Assembly (NCBI GenBank): GCA_016617855.1
Contig: JAECUM010093728.1
Span: forward strand, 1-64,000
Length of the DNA stretch: 64,000 nt
DNA from: Megalonaias nervosa
Taxonomy: Eukaryota > Mollusca > Bivalvia > Unionida > Unionidae
Direction of reading: 5' to 3'
The notes beneath the pieces were generated by a model. The model did no database searches, was not told the origin of the DNA, and saw only the letters and a program-made list of their open reading frames with translations. Position 1 is the stretch's first letter; every line of letters begins with the position of its first letter. Below, in pieces: positions 7,965 through 18,875 of this stretch. The position numbers were made by a program, and so were the translations under genes.

Positions 7965-8186
7965 TCATCCATCAGGTTTGACACGCTCAGCATTACTTTC
8001 CATGGTTGGAGTAGTAGTAGTAATAGTAGTAGTAGTAGTAGTAGTAGTAGTCATAGCAAAGTTCCCATGATGTTCTAATGAATCGCTGAGGTCACGGCGT
8101 ACGGCATCCCTGCAATCGCAAGGCACAACATAGCACTCCACTTGAGAATCACCGCACTTCAATTGTGTCTGTTTGAAAGGATTCAT
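7965..8186 (-). pseudogene. Cys-containing N-terminal frame with a poly-Thr run
   Basis: ATG 8186 lies 56-63 bases below a TATAAAAA box (8242-8249). The first 30 residues include four Cys (KCG, VECY, CDCRD). They are followed by a Thr-rich run encoded by an AGT/ACT trinucleotide repeat at about 8,011-8,053, whose length changes could shift the frame. The frame stops at 7965 and may have continued into the 7,221-7,892 frame. No family recognised. Confidence 0.35.
8011..8053. repeat. Trinucleotide microsatellite (AGT)n within coding sequence
   Basis: About 14 units of AGT with one interruption near 8,022. On the minus strand it encodes a threonine run in the 7,965-8,186 frame. Confidence 0.9.
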
Positions 8187-8241
8187 TTCTCTCGCTTGGC
8201 AATTGTAGTCACAATGAACTATCGGTCTTCGACGTTTTCCC

Positions 8242-8249
8242 TTTTTATA
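8242..8249 (-). promoter_or_regulatory. TATA box upstream of ATG 8186
   Basis: TATAAAAA on the minus strand, just past the apparent end of the polymerase reading, 56-63 bases before ATG 8186. Confidence 0.5.
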
Positions 8250-11200
8250 TGCTGACCAATATCGACGTGTCCGTACGGTAAAATGAAGTGATTGGGAAGA
8301 CGCACTCGCTTCTAGTACACGATTTGATACAGTTTTTCCAAACGTCGACAGACGATTTGGTGTGTGGCTAAACGTACAATCTTGTGAGGCTAGTAGGTGG
8401 TCACTTTAAAATGTTGATCCTCTCCAGACTGCAAGGCTTCTTTCAATACCCCAAAGTTCACCACTTGACTGGTACGATAATTTAGAGTCAATCCTTTCAC
8501 TTTACACTCGGTGTGCACTTCTCCTTGTGGGTCTCGGTATTCGTAGCCGTAATTTTTGGGACCGCCACTAGCAAAACGTAAAATCTTGCAGTCGGGATGC
8601 TTGTCCGTCCAGGCTCCTAAAGAGTCTTCTTCGATGTCAGGGTGCCGGTAACCCAGGCGATCGATGTAGATGCAACTGTCCGTGTCAAAATACAGCACAC
8701 GATGTCCTAACAGTTTTAAAGCTTCGTACAATTTTAAGCGAGAATGAGCTGTCACGTAAGCCGCAATGATGACATTTCCAAATTCGTCGGCTTCTACAAA
8801 GTCCAGTTCTTCTTCATAATTGACCAGGATCAAGTCTTCACGAAGGACGTCCACGTGTTTCATGTATTTGGTTTTGTCGTGAATCAGCTGGAAGTAGCGG
8901 GAAGGTTCTGTCAAATACTCCGTCTTAGGTAAACACGGTCGTTGTGCCATTTTTCCCCACAAACAATTCAACATCACTTTGGCAAACAATCGCCTTCCTT
9001 CGTTTTTCTCGTTGTGGTCTAAAGCGATGCCCTCCTGCTCAAAGTATTTCTCTTTGAATTTCTCTTGGTCTTTGGGAGTCTGGCACCAGGAAGGATAGCC
9101 ACTGGATTTTTGTTTCAAGTTTCAGAAAGGCATTCACGTAGTCTGAGAAAATGCCTTTCTGAGTCTCGTCGCCTTAGTGGTATTATTCTGTCTTTGGAAA
9201 GTGGTAAATTTTGTACACTTCTAACAATTGGTATCCCAGGTCCAGAGCTTTGAACAATTCCACGCTGACCCACATTCCTGTCAAGGCGCGTTCTTCATGG
9301 GTGTGCTGACACGATTGGTCTTGGTTGTACGTTTGGGCACAAGTACGGCACAAGGGAAACATTAGTTTTCCTTGGCAATGGTGATGTAAAACGGGATGGC
9401 ACAAGTCCCTGCGGGACAAGACTTTCCATTTAATCAATCCTTCGTATTTTCGAATGTTGTCCAGGTCGATGTGTTCCGTCAGCAATTGTGGGTGCCCTGC
9501 GGCAAAGTGACAATATTTGCACACGTATGGATACAGTGAACACACACGTGCAAGTGTTTGATTTCTTCTCCTTCTTGTAGGCGTGGTACAGCAAACAGGT
9601 GGCATTCGTTCGTCCTCCATACAAACTGTTCTGCGGGTTCAGAGGGTCCACCAACTTGTAACTTTCCACGATACGCATGAATTCGGGATTGGTTTTCAAA
9701 CGGTGATCGTACTCGTGTTCCCACATTTCCACGACTTGGTATCCTTGCTGTTGTAACTTTAAGCGTCGCTGACAAGTGGCCTTGTACAAGTCTTCCATGG
9801 TACGTTGTAAAAACTGATTTTTAGTGTCACGATGAGGGTAGCAGATGGGACATCAGTGAGATAAGCAACCGTTAAACTCGTACATGATCTTAGGGTTTTC
9901 TGTGTCCCAGACATCCACGGAATACGTTCCGATGTTTTTTTCAGCTCCTCCTTTTCGGGCGTGTTGGATCCATTTGTCTTCCTTGTCGCACAAGTAATGT
10001 AACCAGCGTAGAGCTTTGACCGAATATTGTCATTTGACAAAATTCGTTGTTTGAGGACGAATGACAGCCAGGGTCTTCTCGGGCATGAATCGTTTCCGGT
10101 ACACTAAGGAACACGCTTTGGCAATGGTGCAGGCTTTTTTCAAAAGATCGATCATACCGTGCTCCATGAACAAGTCTCGAAATTTTCCACAGCAACGCCG
10201 TAAGATGTCCACGTCGGATCGGAAATACATTAGCATTTCTTCCTGAAAGTCGAAGGGGTCCGAGGCGTGAGTTTGGTACCAAGCGTAGAAATCTTCTCGT
10301 TGTTCGGTGCGCATGTTGTCCGGGTCGTAGTAGTGAGCATCAGGCAAATAGAGTAGAACGGTGTGTTGATTGGCTTCGGTATTGAAAAAGTGCGGGAAAA
10401 TAACCTTCGGCCATTTCTGTCATTCCAAATGTTTTAGGCATCCGACTCAAATGCATGGCCAAGTAACTGATGGAATCTTTAAACTGCACTTCTCCCACAT
10501 GCATGTAAATGATTTTGGCTCCGTTCATAGTCACTTTAGGACATTCGATACTTTGTTCCGTATAGTATTTCAGAAGAAACTGTCCATCTTATCCCGAGAA
10601 ATTGTAAGTCATCACCGTGGTATAGCGATGGCACTCTCAGTAACGTTCCATGTCCTGCTGTCTCCACGTTTCGTCGATAAGATCTAAGATCCATTAGGCA
10701 AAATCGGCCAGCATGTTCGGTCCCCGAATGATTTTTTTAAAGTCCTCCAGGAATCTTGCTACAATGAGGGCAATGACTAAAGATAAGGGCTCTTGGATGC
10801 ACTTCTCGCATGTTCGATGAGCCAAGCAGAAATTAGGAATGTGAATGTCGGTCTCTTGCATGCATTCGAAATCGAAAAAGATGAAATTGCCTTACTTCTT
10901 GTCATCATCCTCCTCCTGTTGGGGTGGGTACTTTGGAATGTAGCATACGTGTTCCAAGCCCACGATTTGGAGACAAATGTGACATCGTTTCTTTCCTGAA
11001 CATACATGAGCCTTTGTAATATTGGTACGTATGTCTTGTCCACAAATCGAGCATAATCTCAGGAGTTGACAAGCACTTTTCTGCTGTAAACCTTGTGTCT
11101 TGAGATGTTGTTGGTAACATATAGAGCTGACAAACGTTCGCTGACAAGTTGGGCAGTGCACTTGTTTTCGTCCTTCGTCAAGACGGGGTTTAGAGGCCAA

Positions 11201-12276
11201 ACATCCCTCACATTTCGATCCACAATGCATGTGTTGCTCAAGATTGATATACCCATAGTCACATTTCTCACAATAATAACCGTATCCCAGGAATGAAGTG
11301 ATACTGGTAATGGCATCGAAATGTTCATCGTGATGATAGACGTGAATGTATTTTTCGTATTTGAAATGTGTGCCTCGAAACAACATGTCCGCGCACTTCT
11401 TGAGGGTGCACTTTCAAGGTGTAGCGTGGAGCGAAGACGTCTTGCCGTTATTGCATTTCAGAAATGCATCAGGGTGTATCTTTAGATAGCCCCGCTTGCT
11501 GTAACAGGAGTTCTGCTTCTCTTCGCTGTTTGGCTCGGTTCGACTTTTAGAACGTTGTCCCAGGCTCTTTTTTCCATTCTGCCGTGTCGTTCTTGTCGGC
11601 ATACGTTCGTCTTACGATGATGGCACGGGCTAAATACATCTGGTCTTGAGGATTGTTAATGTGGACGAGAGTTTATTCAGTGCTGCGAAGGTTGTCCACC
11701 AATAACACTTTTCTGCGTTGTCCGGTCCCTTTGGGAAGAGAAACGTGAGCCATGTACAGTGTCGTTTTTCTATCGGTGATGTGAAACTTGCCGCTGGACT
11801 GCTGTACGTGTTGAATCTTGTCGATAACCTTGGAAGGTGTCAATTCTAATGATCTGCTAAACTCGATCCAACCGGGGCACTTCAAACTGTCGTGATAAAT
11901 GGAAACTGTCAAGCGATCATCTTCGTTGGCTCGACATTGCCGTTTCAGTGTGGTTAACAAGGAATCCCACAAATCGGTGATGAACCCCTCTGTTTTCTCC
12001 AGCAGTACATCTGAATTAAAATCTTTAAATTTCACCGTGTACGTGTAGGTCATGGTTCTAAATTTTCTACAGGAGCGTTTATCCGTCTCTCGAATGTGAT
12101 AGTGGGATTTGGTTTGGTGTAGACTCTCTGAGTCTGGATTCTGCCTCATTCATGTCATCTTCACAATCGCTAGTATGGATTTGAGCCAAGACTTCAGCTA
12201 CTGTGTGAGGTGATAGGTCACGTTTCTGCCTCTTACTTTCTTCTCCTTTCTTCACGAAATGGTGCGATCGCTTCAT
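8243..12276 (-). pseudogene. Polinton protein-primed family B DNA polymerase, multiply frameshifted
   Basis: It would replicate the linear element from a terminal protein. A basic N-terminal segment starts at ATG 12276. A first conserved block spans 11,673-12,149 and a second about 11,590-11,660. A Cys/His-rich region with several CxxC pairs lies at 10,895-11,386. Exonuclease motif I (FFDFE) is near 10,865-10,880 and the exonuclease III motif (YFRSD) at 10,213-10,227. The palm region with SLYP is at 9,528-9,539, the NCLWG motif B at 8,954-8,968 and YFDTDS (motif C) at 8,675-8,692. The C-terminal end is read in another frame down to about 8,243. The reading changes frame at least eight times. 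The acidic residue expected before VCSLYP is not seen (His or Arg by frame). Total length, about 1,340 codons, is normal for Polintons. Confidence 0.9.
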
Positions 12277-12324
12277 TTTGATTGCAGAATGTCAGATGAC
12301 TAAGTTTTAAACGTCCTGGTCCCC

Positions 12325-12363
12325 TATATATCAATGAAAGGTCAGTGTCTTCCCTATATAAAG
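12325..12363. promoter_or_regulatory. Divergent TATA elements between polymerase and zinc-knuckle genes
   Basis: On the plus strand TATATAAAG lies at 12355-12363, 55-63 bases before ATG 12418. On the minus strand TATATAG (12331-12325) lies about 50 bases before ATG 12276 of the polymerase. A CCCTATATA...GTCAGTGTCT block is present twice in direct orientation (12,322-12,350 and 12,352-12,375), so the core promoter itself looks duplicated. Confidence 0.5.
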
Positions 12364-12417
12364 TGTCAGTGTCTACCCCTCAAAGTATTCATTTCACTCT
12401 CAATCCTACCGGAAAGA

Positions 12418-12824
12418 TGAAAGAACCAACAAAAATCGTACTTCTGAACAGAGCTTTGTGAGGTGTCATACGAATGTTTTCTTCAGAGAAACCGACGGAC
12501 TACTCCCCCTCCTTTCGAGATAAAAGTCAAGATACTTGCTATATTTGTCAGAAGAAAGGACATTGGGCCACAGAGTGTTCACAACATCAATGCAAGAGAG
12601 GTGGCAAAAGAGACAAAGGTGAAGATATCTGTTATCATTTTCAAGAGAAAACGGACATTGGTCTTCAGACTGCCCTAAGAAACAACAAGAGCAAGAGGAA
12701 GAGAGGGGTTCGTAACAGGAAGAAGACGTATTCTCCGAAAAGGAAGAACCCAGACACGTCCAGAAAGAGAAGAAAAGAAGACGAGAAGAAAGTGAGGAAG
12801 AAGAAGGAAAACCTGTGCCAGTGA
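12418..12824 (+). pseudogene. CCHC zinc-knuckle protein with a Lys/Arg/Glu tail
   Basis: Transcribed away from the polymerase. The ATG at 12418 has the right distance from a TATA box but its frame stops after 14 codons. The frame opening at 12474 contains CYICQKKGHWATEC (12,537-12,578), an exact CX2CX4HX4C zinc knuckle of the retroviral nucleocapsid type. A second knuckle (GHWSSDCP, about 12,630-12,674, with Phe replacing the second Cys) is split between two frames by a shift in an A-rich run near 12,650. The rest is highly charged (KRKRG, RKRRKEDEKK), as in RNA- or DNA-binding proteins. Nucleic-acid binding is likely; the viral role is unknown. Zinc knuckles are not among the core Polinton genes, so this may be an acquired or lineage-specific gene. 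Confidence 0.5.
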
Positions 12825-13133
12825 AGAAATTCAAAAAAAAGGAGAGAGTGAAAAGACAAAAAAGAAGAAAATATGAACTTTTTAAAGTGATGTGTTGTGA
12901 CATAGGATTATAATTTGTACCAGAATAGACCAGAAAAACGTAAGACTCTCTTGGTTTTGATTTTTATAAGAACCTACAGTCACGCACTCACACACGTACA
13001 TCATGGGAAAAAGGGATTTGAGTTTTACTTGATTTTGGCAAACATTGAATAGTCTCTTTGAGAGAGAGATGGGTGGCCCTGAAAAGGACCGTTGGGTGTT
13101 TGTTTTGGGTTTTTCATTTTTAAAAAGACGAAC

Positions 13134-13770
13134 TTAGGAGCGGGAAAGAATGAGCTTTAACTGCCTTATACCTTTGCCACGGCCAAGGCCTACTTCTGGA
13201 CCTGCTACTGTCGATGATTTGGTAGAGATCACTAGTGTTGGTATCTCAGGCGTAGTAGGTGTGTGGACGGGGTTGGACTGTTTGGCTCGGAAAGGTCTTT
13301 TTCTCTTGGGTCGTATTAAAGAAGTCTGATACATTTGTTTCAGACTCCTTAAATCTTCCAAAATGTCTAAGAGTACCATTACCGTTTGAGGTTCACTGTT
13401 CTCCTTCTCTCCTAGACCTTGTTTCTGCTCTGCTTCTTATTCTTCATGTCATTTTCTTCTTGCCTCTTCTTCTTCTCGCTGTTGCTGTTGAATAAGAAAG
13501 GCCTGTTCTGCTTCTTTCTGCTGTTGCAAAAATTTCTCCAATTCTTCTTTCTGCCTCTGTTTAAAATCCTCGACATACAGTAAGGAAGGAGAAAGCGACG
13601 AAGGTACTGGTACCGGAACAAATTCTGGTGACGAAAGAAAATCCACTAAATCCCAATTAAAATCTTCTCTTCTGGAAGTAGGACTTTGCTTTGGTAGCCA
13701 CTGCTATGCCATCACTCCTCGTCTCCACGGCCGGTGCACCCCAATTCATGGTCTTCGTTGTTTCGGTCAT
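13134..13770 (-). pseudogene. Coiled-coil, Gln/Glu-rich protein of the Polinton early region
   Basis: ATG 13770 sits about 48 bases below a minus-strand TATATAG. The first frame stops after about 37 codons near 13,660. The reading resumes one frame over (LVDFLSSPEF, Met 13646) into a Gln/Glu heptad-like helix of about 35 residues (13,449-13,550), a likely coiled coil. A last frame (13,134-13,379) has VLLDILEDLRSLKQM and a basic PKRKRPFRAK segment that looks like a nuclear localisation signal. Position and promoter suggest an early regulatory protein, but no family is recognised. Confidence 0.4.
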
Positions 13771-13817
13771 GTTCTAACTCTGTCGCACTGATTCACTGCG
13801 CACGGACGCTAGCGCAT

Positions 13818-13840
13818 CTATATAAGGAATGTGACGTCAC
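13818..13840. promoter_or_regulatory. TATA element and perfect CRE palindrome
   Basis: TATATA at 13,818-13,824 reads as a TATA element on either strand (TATATAG minus, TATATAAGG plus). GTGACGTCAC at 13831-13840 is a perfect palindrome containing the cyclic-AMP response element TGACGTCA. They lie between the divergent starts at 13770 (minus) and 13998 (plus). Confidence 0.55.
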
Positions 13841-13947
13841 AGGCAGCTCTCTTCGGACTGGAAGACAGACTCCGCACTCTGACTGAATTTTGTAATGCGT
13901 TCTTAGATTGGTGAAAGAACTCAATCCTTTTCGATCAGCTCTTTCAC

Positions 13948-13955
13948 TATAAATA
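13948..13955 (+). promoter_or_regulatory. TATA box of the 77-aa plus-strand gene
   Basis: TATAAATA, 43-50 bases upstream of ATG 13998, the same spacing as the other genes of the element. Confidence 0.55.
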
Positions 13956-13997
13956 ACCGCGGTTCACCTCATTCCATTCACCTGTTTTCGTCACAAG

Positions 13998-14231
13998 ATG
14001 TGGACTAACGCAGAATCGTCTTCCATCCTGTCGTCAATGCTGTTCAACCCGGACTTCCCCATGTATGTCAAATCATCATTGGCTATTACCCAGATCACAG
14101 ATACGCCCCTTTGGAAACGAAGAATCTATGTGGAGAGACAAGGCTGTCTGAAGCGAGTCTTAATCTATGATCCAGAGGTCAGACGAAGTTTCAGGAAGAG
14201 AAGAAGGTCCGTGCGATGCACTGTATGCTAA
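13998..14231 (+). CDS. Small 77-aa protein with an Arg-rich tail
   Basis: An intact frame with a strong TATA box in front and a short leader. The N-terminal part is Ser/Phe/Pro-rich (SSILSSMLFNPDFPMY). The C-terminal third is basic (RRSFRKRRRSVRC), which fits nuclear localisation or nucleic-acid binding. It is the outermost gene on the right of the Polinton. No family recognised. The intact frame and promoter argue that it is a real viral gene. Confidence 0.45.
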   Translation: MWTNAESSSILSSMLFNPDFPMYVKSSLAITQITDTPLWKRRIYVERQGCLKRVLIYDPEVRRSFRKRRRSVRCTVC

Positions 14232-16403
14232 CTGAATGGTGTTAACAAAAAAAAAGCCAAAATCCCTTTTCAGGTCCATTCCATTGTCTCAAAAAGATGC
14301 ATATTCTCTCTTGCCTAAATTTTTTTACTCAGTTGTATAGTCTTTTGTGCGCTAGATTTATGTCGATCAATCTATTTTTGTCTATGTCTCTAACCTTGTC
14401 TCTAACCCTGTCTCTAACCACGTGTCTATATCTATGTCTCTGTTTGTCCCTAGAGCAGTGCGTATTCAGGTCAGCCCCTTGCCGCACTGCCCCTCCTGAC
14501 TGAGGTAGCCTCTTGCAACACTGTTGCCAGTGTCCAGTACCGTGATGTCACTCGTCTCCAATTTCCCTTGTCCCTAGACAGTCCCAATCCATTATCGCTG
14601 TACATTTCCTAAGTTCAAATTCTTGTTCCCCAATCGTCCCAGGGGGTATTTTGTCTCCCAATCGTCCCAGAGGGTATTTTAATGGTAATTCCCATTGTCC
14701 CCCAATCGTCCCCATTGCGAATATCACGTTCATTCATTTGTTTGTTTGAAAGTTTGATTTGTGAAGTCAGTAAAGTCGTCCACATTGTTTACTTTATCAT
14801 CTCTACTTTAAAATAGACGAAGCAGCTGTTTTGGTTCATCCGCAAACAAATCTAATAAACTGAAACCTCCAGTCTACTATATGAGTGTACATGGTTTGTT
14901 TACAAAGTAGTTCTTAATACACTAAGCTATATTTAGACACACGTGTCCTACACGTGCGTGCAATACGAAGGTGTTCAGTATTGTAAAATACTGCACGATT
15001 CTGACACTTTAAAGTTAACGGAGGCAAAAATAAGCATATAATAAATAATAATTGCCATCTATTCGTTGTGACGTTATGAAGTTCTTATTATTACGTAATA
15101 ACAACCACGGACTTGAGAGCAGTTCGCATTGGCCATTATTTACATCCAAGGTGATGGAAAAAGCTAAGGGCATACCAATTTCTGATATTCGACATTCGCA
15201 AAATGACAGTATCGGTTTCGGATTTTGTTACTGATCTAGGTCAGTTCCTTCTTCCATACATGACTTTGTCCTCACATCACACGCCCACGCATGCCAGTCA
15301 CCGAGCGAATGTTACCATGAGGCACCCATGCCAGAGGAAAGTCACATTGGTAGAAGACTTCAACCCAGACCAGTAACCAAACAAAGCTTCTTCTGTCATA
15401 CTACTTAGTTTACATATCTGAGAGTGTCCGTCAACATGACCAGTACATATGCAATTACAATGCGCAAATACATCAATAAAGCACAAGTACCAATAAAAGC
15501 ACAGCCCACAAGTACATATATGTCCACATTCACTGTCGATTATCCACTGACCACTTTCAATATTTGCATCAACGCCCGCACGGTAAAAAAAGCCGACCAC
15601 TATTACTGGAATTGTATTATACACACAACCTATTCACATGAGTGTAGTCCAATAAGTGAATTTTTCAGTGCAGCCGTTGGTAGGCACTGTACTAGCAGAC
15701 AGATCGATATTGATACAGACTCAGTATAGCTCTGTGTTATGTTTTAGTAGCACAGTTGCGGCTATTGTATAAGGATGTATTAAGTCAAGAAAATCGCCTA
15801 TTTTTTTTTTATTTTTTTTTTTTTTTTGCCTTTCAGTTCTCAGTGAGAAAGTACATGGAAATTTAAAGAAAATCTGACGATGTAAGTTTTTTTTGTTTTT
15901 TTTTGTACTGTCAATTATAATTACAAGATACACACAATCCTTTGAGACCTAATTTTGTCTGAATAATGCTCAGGCCCTTCTAGTCTGTCGTTTTTAAGCT
16001 AGGGCACATATGGAGTTACAAATTTAAATCGCTATAATTTACACTGAATACATGTCATTTGGCCGTACTAAAATTATGTGTAACGGCTTCAAATCAGCAG
16101 TGTGCTTATAATCTCAAAGAAATACTGATTCTTAAGCAGAACCCAAGTGGGAACAGTTTCCTTTTATATTAAACAATTTCCACAGTGTATGTGCCTGTAT
16201 ATAATGGCAAAATGTTCACAGATTGAATCAGTATTTTGAAAGGATTTGTGAGGATATCTAATCCCGGAATCATATTATCAGAACAATGGAGTGTTTGTAA
16301 CTTTATAGAAGAGATTAAGTCACTATTTCTCTTAAATGTGTCGTACTGATTTATCAAAGAGTACAAAAGATGTATGATTTTTCAAATACGTCTCCGGGTA
16401 TTC
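14232..16403. other. Right flank of the Polinton, no gene recognised
   Basis: Contains short imperfect repeats that could belong to a Polinton terminal repeat: GTCTCTAACC repeated at about 14,383-14,420, and CCCAATCGTCCC three times at about 14,630-14,715. A T-rich tract lies at 15,797-15,828. Overlapping open frames at 15,298-15,729 on both strands have no recognisable product. No Polinton terminus could be proven because the other end is outside the window. Confidence 0.4.
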
Positions 16404-16916
16404 TTGATAAATTACTCGACTTAGAGAATCTGTTGCAGCACAACAACGTAGATTTGGTGAAGCATACGAGAAAATGCGTAAAAAGTTATTGTTTCACATT
16501 GCGCAAGAAAATTTCAAGTTCTTGACGTCAGCGAGTGAACATAGCGATGGAGATTTTGAATACAGAAGAGATAACGAACGTAGTAATGAACTATTCAATT
16601 CGAAATATATTTTGAACAATAATACAGCTATGGAATCCATACTCGACTTCCCTGAGGTATGTTATTATGTCGAACTGATCTACAACGCCACAGAATTAGA
16701 GCAGCGGAATGGGAAGATTTCTCCGAAACAATTTACAGGTCCAATAAAGCAAACCAAAACTGAGATATACAAGCACTCCATTACATTTGATGTTGTTGAG
16801 TAGAAACGCGCAGTCTGGCCGTGTTCGAGATGGCGTATTATTCGGTGATGGGTCATTTGAGCTTATTTGGGCTGAAACTGACTTGATAGAAAACTCTATG
16901 AGAATTTTATACTGAT
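16404..16916 (+). pseudogene. Decayed coding stretch, unknown product
   Basis: A frame of about 130 codons ends in TAG at 16801-16803 and starts with a basic helix (AAQQRRFGEAYEKMRKK). The next frame continues with coding-like residues (RDGVLFGDGSFELIW) to a stop near 16,910. It lies upstream of the second polymerase on the same strand and could be another gene of that element. No motif recognised. Confidence 0.35.
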
Positions 16917-17265
16917 TCCAGAAAGAACAAGCCTGTTTCTTTGCAAAAGCCTCATTTAAATTTTCGAATTATTATAACACAAAAATATGACTAGTTGCTT
17001 GATGGACTCCATGAAATTAGTATATCATTTAGATTATTACCTCATTATTTAGTTATCACCATATATAAAGATTCCTCCTCGGGCCGAGCTGGTGGTAGGT
17101 GAAGAAACAAAAGCGTCGACGCCGTATCTCACATACTATTGAAACTGAGCCTACCCTTAGCATGACAGTTGCTTGTCCCTGAGATTGAGTTACATAAATG
17201 TCATGTTGATTTACAAGATTATCGGGTAATTTATACCTATCGAACACGAACCAGAGGAAGACGCG

Positions 17266-17740
17266 ATGAAACATCTTTCAAAGATGTGTACGAGCATTAT
17301 ATCAACGTTACAACGTACGGGCATCTCCGCTGTTAAGATGGAGATTGTTCTATATGTGAATCTGATTGTACCGCTTAACCGTGACAATGATGATGCGTTT
17401 AAAATCAAAAGGCCATGAATTAATAGCGGTGTTCGCGTCTTAAACCGGAAAGACAATAGGACTATTAATAATGAAATCTACAAAGCTTTAGCAAGGATTC
17501 TCGGGACGTTGGAAAAATTCACCAACACAGGATGAGAAGGGACTGTCGACAGATGCATGGATGTTCAATTACATATCTCTCCGTTAAAGCCTCTCGGCGG
17601 TTCGAGTTACATTCCAATGTAGCGTATATTCCGTGCCGAACAGTGATCAATGTAGAACAAACGGTGATAATCGATGTTCTGAATGGACGCTCTCATGTTC
17701 GCATTATATCCCGCAAACGATGATACGGACCAACTTCGAA
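17266..17740 (+). pseudogene. Second family B DNA polymerase, N-terminal region remnant
   Basis: Plus-strand frames with in-frame stops at 17416 and 17533 show an EIYKALARIL helix (about 17,473-17,505) and then GGSSYIPM (about 17,597-17,620). In neighbouring frames follow VINVEQ (17,643-17,660) and DNRCSEWTL (17,666-17,692). This block order is characteristic of the N-terminal part of a DNA_pol_B_2 type polymerase found in many invertebrate virus-like elements, and differs from the polymerase at 8,243-12,276. The next part of the gene resumes at 18,551 after an inserted repeat. Recognition is by pattern; a profile search would settle it. Confidence 0.65.
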
Positions 17741-17864
17741 AATACAAACAGTACCTGGGCTAACTTAAATTACATTATATTGAATTTCCTGTACAAGTTA
17801 CCTACCTCTGTAGGTTTGAGAAACTTATTCCTGGCATCACTCTCAGTGTTTAGTTTGGAAAAGA

Positions 17865-18380
17865 GGGGTTTATAATTTTGCTTACTTGAAAAATTTCTCA
17901 TTCTTGCGATAACATCAGAAGCAGAATCAGTTTGTATTGTTTTGTTAAGTTTTTTATTTGGGTGGATTTATTTATTCTAATTATTATTCTCTGGAATTTC
18001 AAAGTGCTTAATAATATTCTTTGACAGAAACATTAATTTGGAATTATAGTGAATTAAGACAGGCACATCTTGGATCATATTATTGCAGTTAATTGGAAGA
18101 CTGTTAGCACATCATCGCATTTCAGGCAATCGGTACGTCAGTACATTCAAGACTACAGACACATACACCTTCAGCGCTGGATCTCATTTCGAACACCTCT
18201 GGAATTTAATTAGAACTTTATTCATTAAGACAGGTGATATAATTTTTGGACTGTTTGCGATTTAATTCGCAATACTGTAAGTTCTTTTTAAATTTTCATT
18301 TTGTATTCTAGGGAAATAAATTATTGGTTGAATTTTACAAAACTTGATCTTCGCTCTATTTTGTTGCTTTATTTAAGACC
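17865..18380 (+). repeat. Dispersed repeat, copy 1 (inside the second polymerase)
   Basis: Aligns by eye with 25,450-25,880 and, in part, with 19,740-19,905. Shared landmarks include CAGTAAGTTCTTTTTAAA-like (18,277-18,294 here, ACTG variant) and a TTTAAG(A/G)CCATAGA end. It separates the polymerase blocks at 17,740 and 18,551, so it probably inserted into that gene. No coding capacity seen. Confidence 0.55.
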
Positions 18381-18550
18381 ATAGAGTCATAGTAGCCGGC
18401 AGCCGATTCAACAATCGATATACACATGCAGCAGTTTAATATTTATTTGATATTGTTGTACTGTCTAGAGTCGCGGTATTATTATATGTGAATACAAGAT
18501 TTTCCACCAATATTATTACCACAGTAAATACGAGGGGAGGAAATTGTCAT

Positions 18551-18821
18551 ACAGATGTTGCATGCATGTATTTAGCACCCAACAGCTGCTCGCGGACCAT
18601 GACTTTTACTGTGGTGGAATCAGATAAAAACCACAGCGCACTATTATGCCAGAGTGTGGCAAAAACATTATGAAATTTACAGCAGTGCGACAGAAGATGA
18701 AATTTCCGTACGTCATTCACGTGGACGTGAAATGTCTTAACATTCCAGCTGGCCGGAGGTTCTAACAAGTACAACGCAAGTAGATGAACAAGTCCCATGC
18801 GAGTATTGCTACTCTGTAGTC
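18551..18821 (+). pseudogene. Second family B DNA polymerase, finger and exonuclease I region
   Basis: The frame first shows a Cys/His finger-like block (Cys-Met-His, then STQQLLADHDFYC, about 18,555-18,615). It continues with MPECGKNIMKF (from about 18,646) and the exonuclease I position HVDVKCL (18,718-18,738), where the usual Asp-x-Glu reads Asp-x-Lys. The frame ends at CEYCYSVV (18,798-18,821), exactly at the left end of the MULE transposon. The same protein continues in frame at 23,526 after the transposon. Confidence 0.7.
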
Positions 18822-18875
18822 GGTCTTACTAAACTCCCCAAGACACCCCAGGACTCCCCAAAACTCTCCAAGAAC
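18822..18875 (+). repeat. Left terminal inverted repeat of the MULE
   Basis: Begins GGTCTTACTAAAC and contains CCAAGACACCCCAGGAC. It pairs with the right end at 23,462-23,515. Confidence 0.85.

Noticed and set aside
12466..12903. 145-codon minus-strand frame rich in Ser, Leu and Phe
   Set aside because: It is the complement of the Lys/Arg/Glu-rich zinc-knuckle gene; such complements are always hydrophobic and Ser-rich.
15298..15729. 108- and 101-codon frames on opposite strands
   Set aside because: No recognisable motif, no promoter, and the two overlap; coding status cannot be supported.
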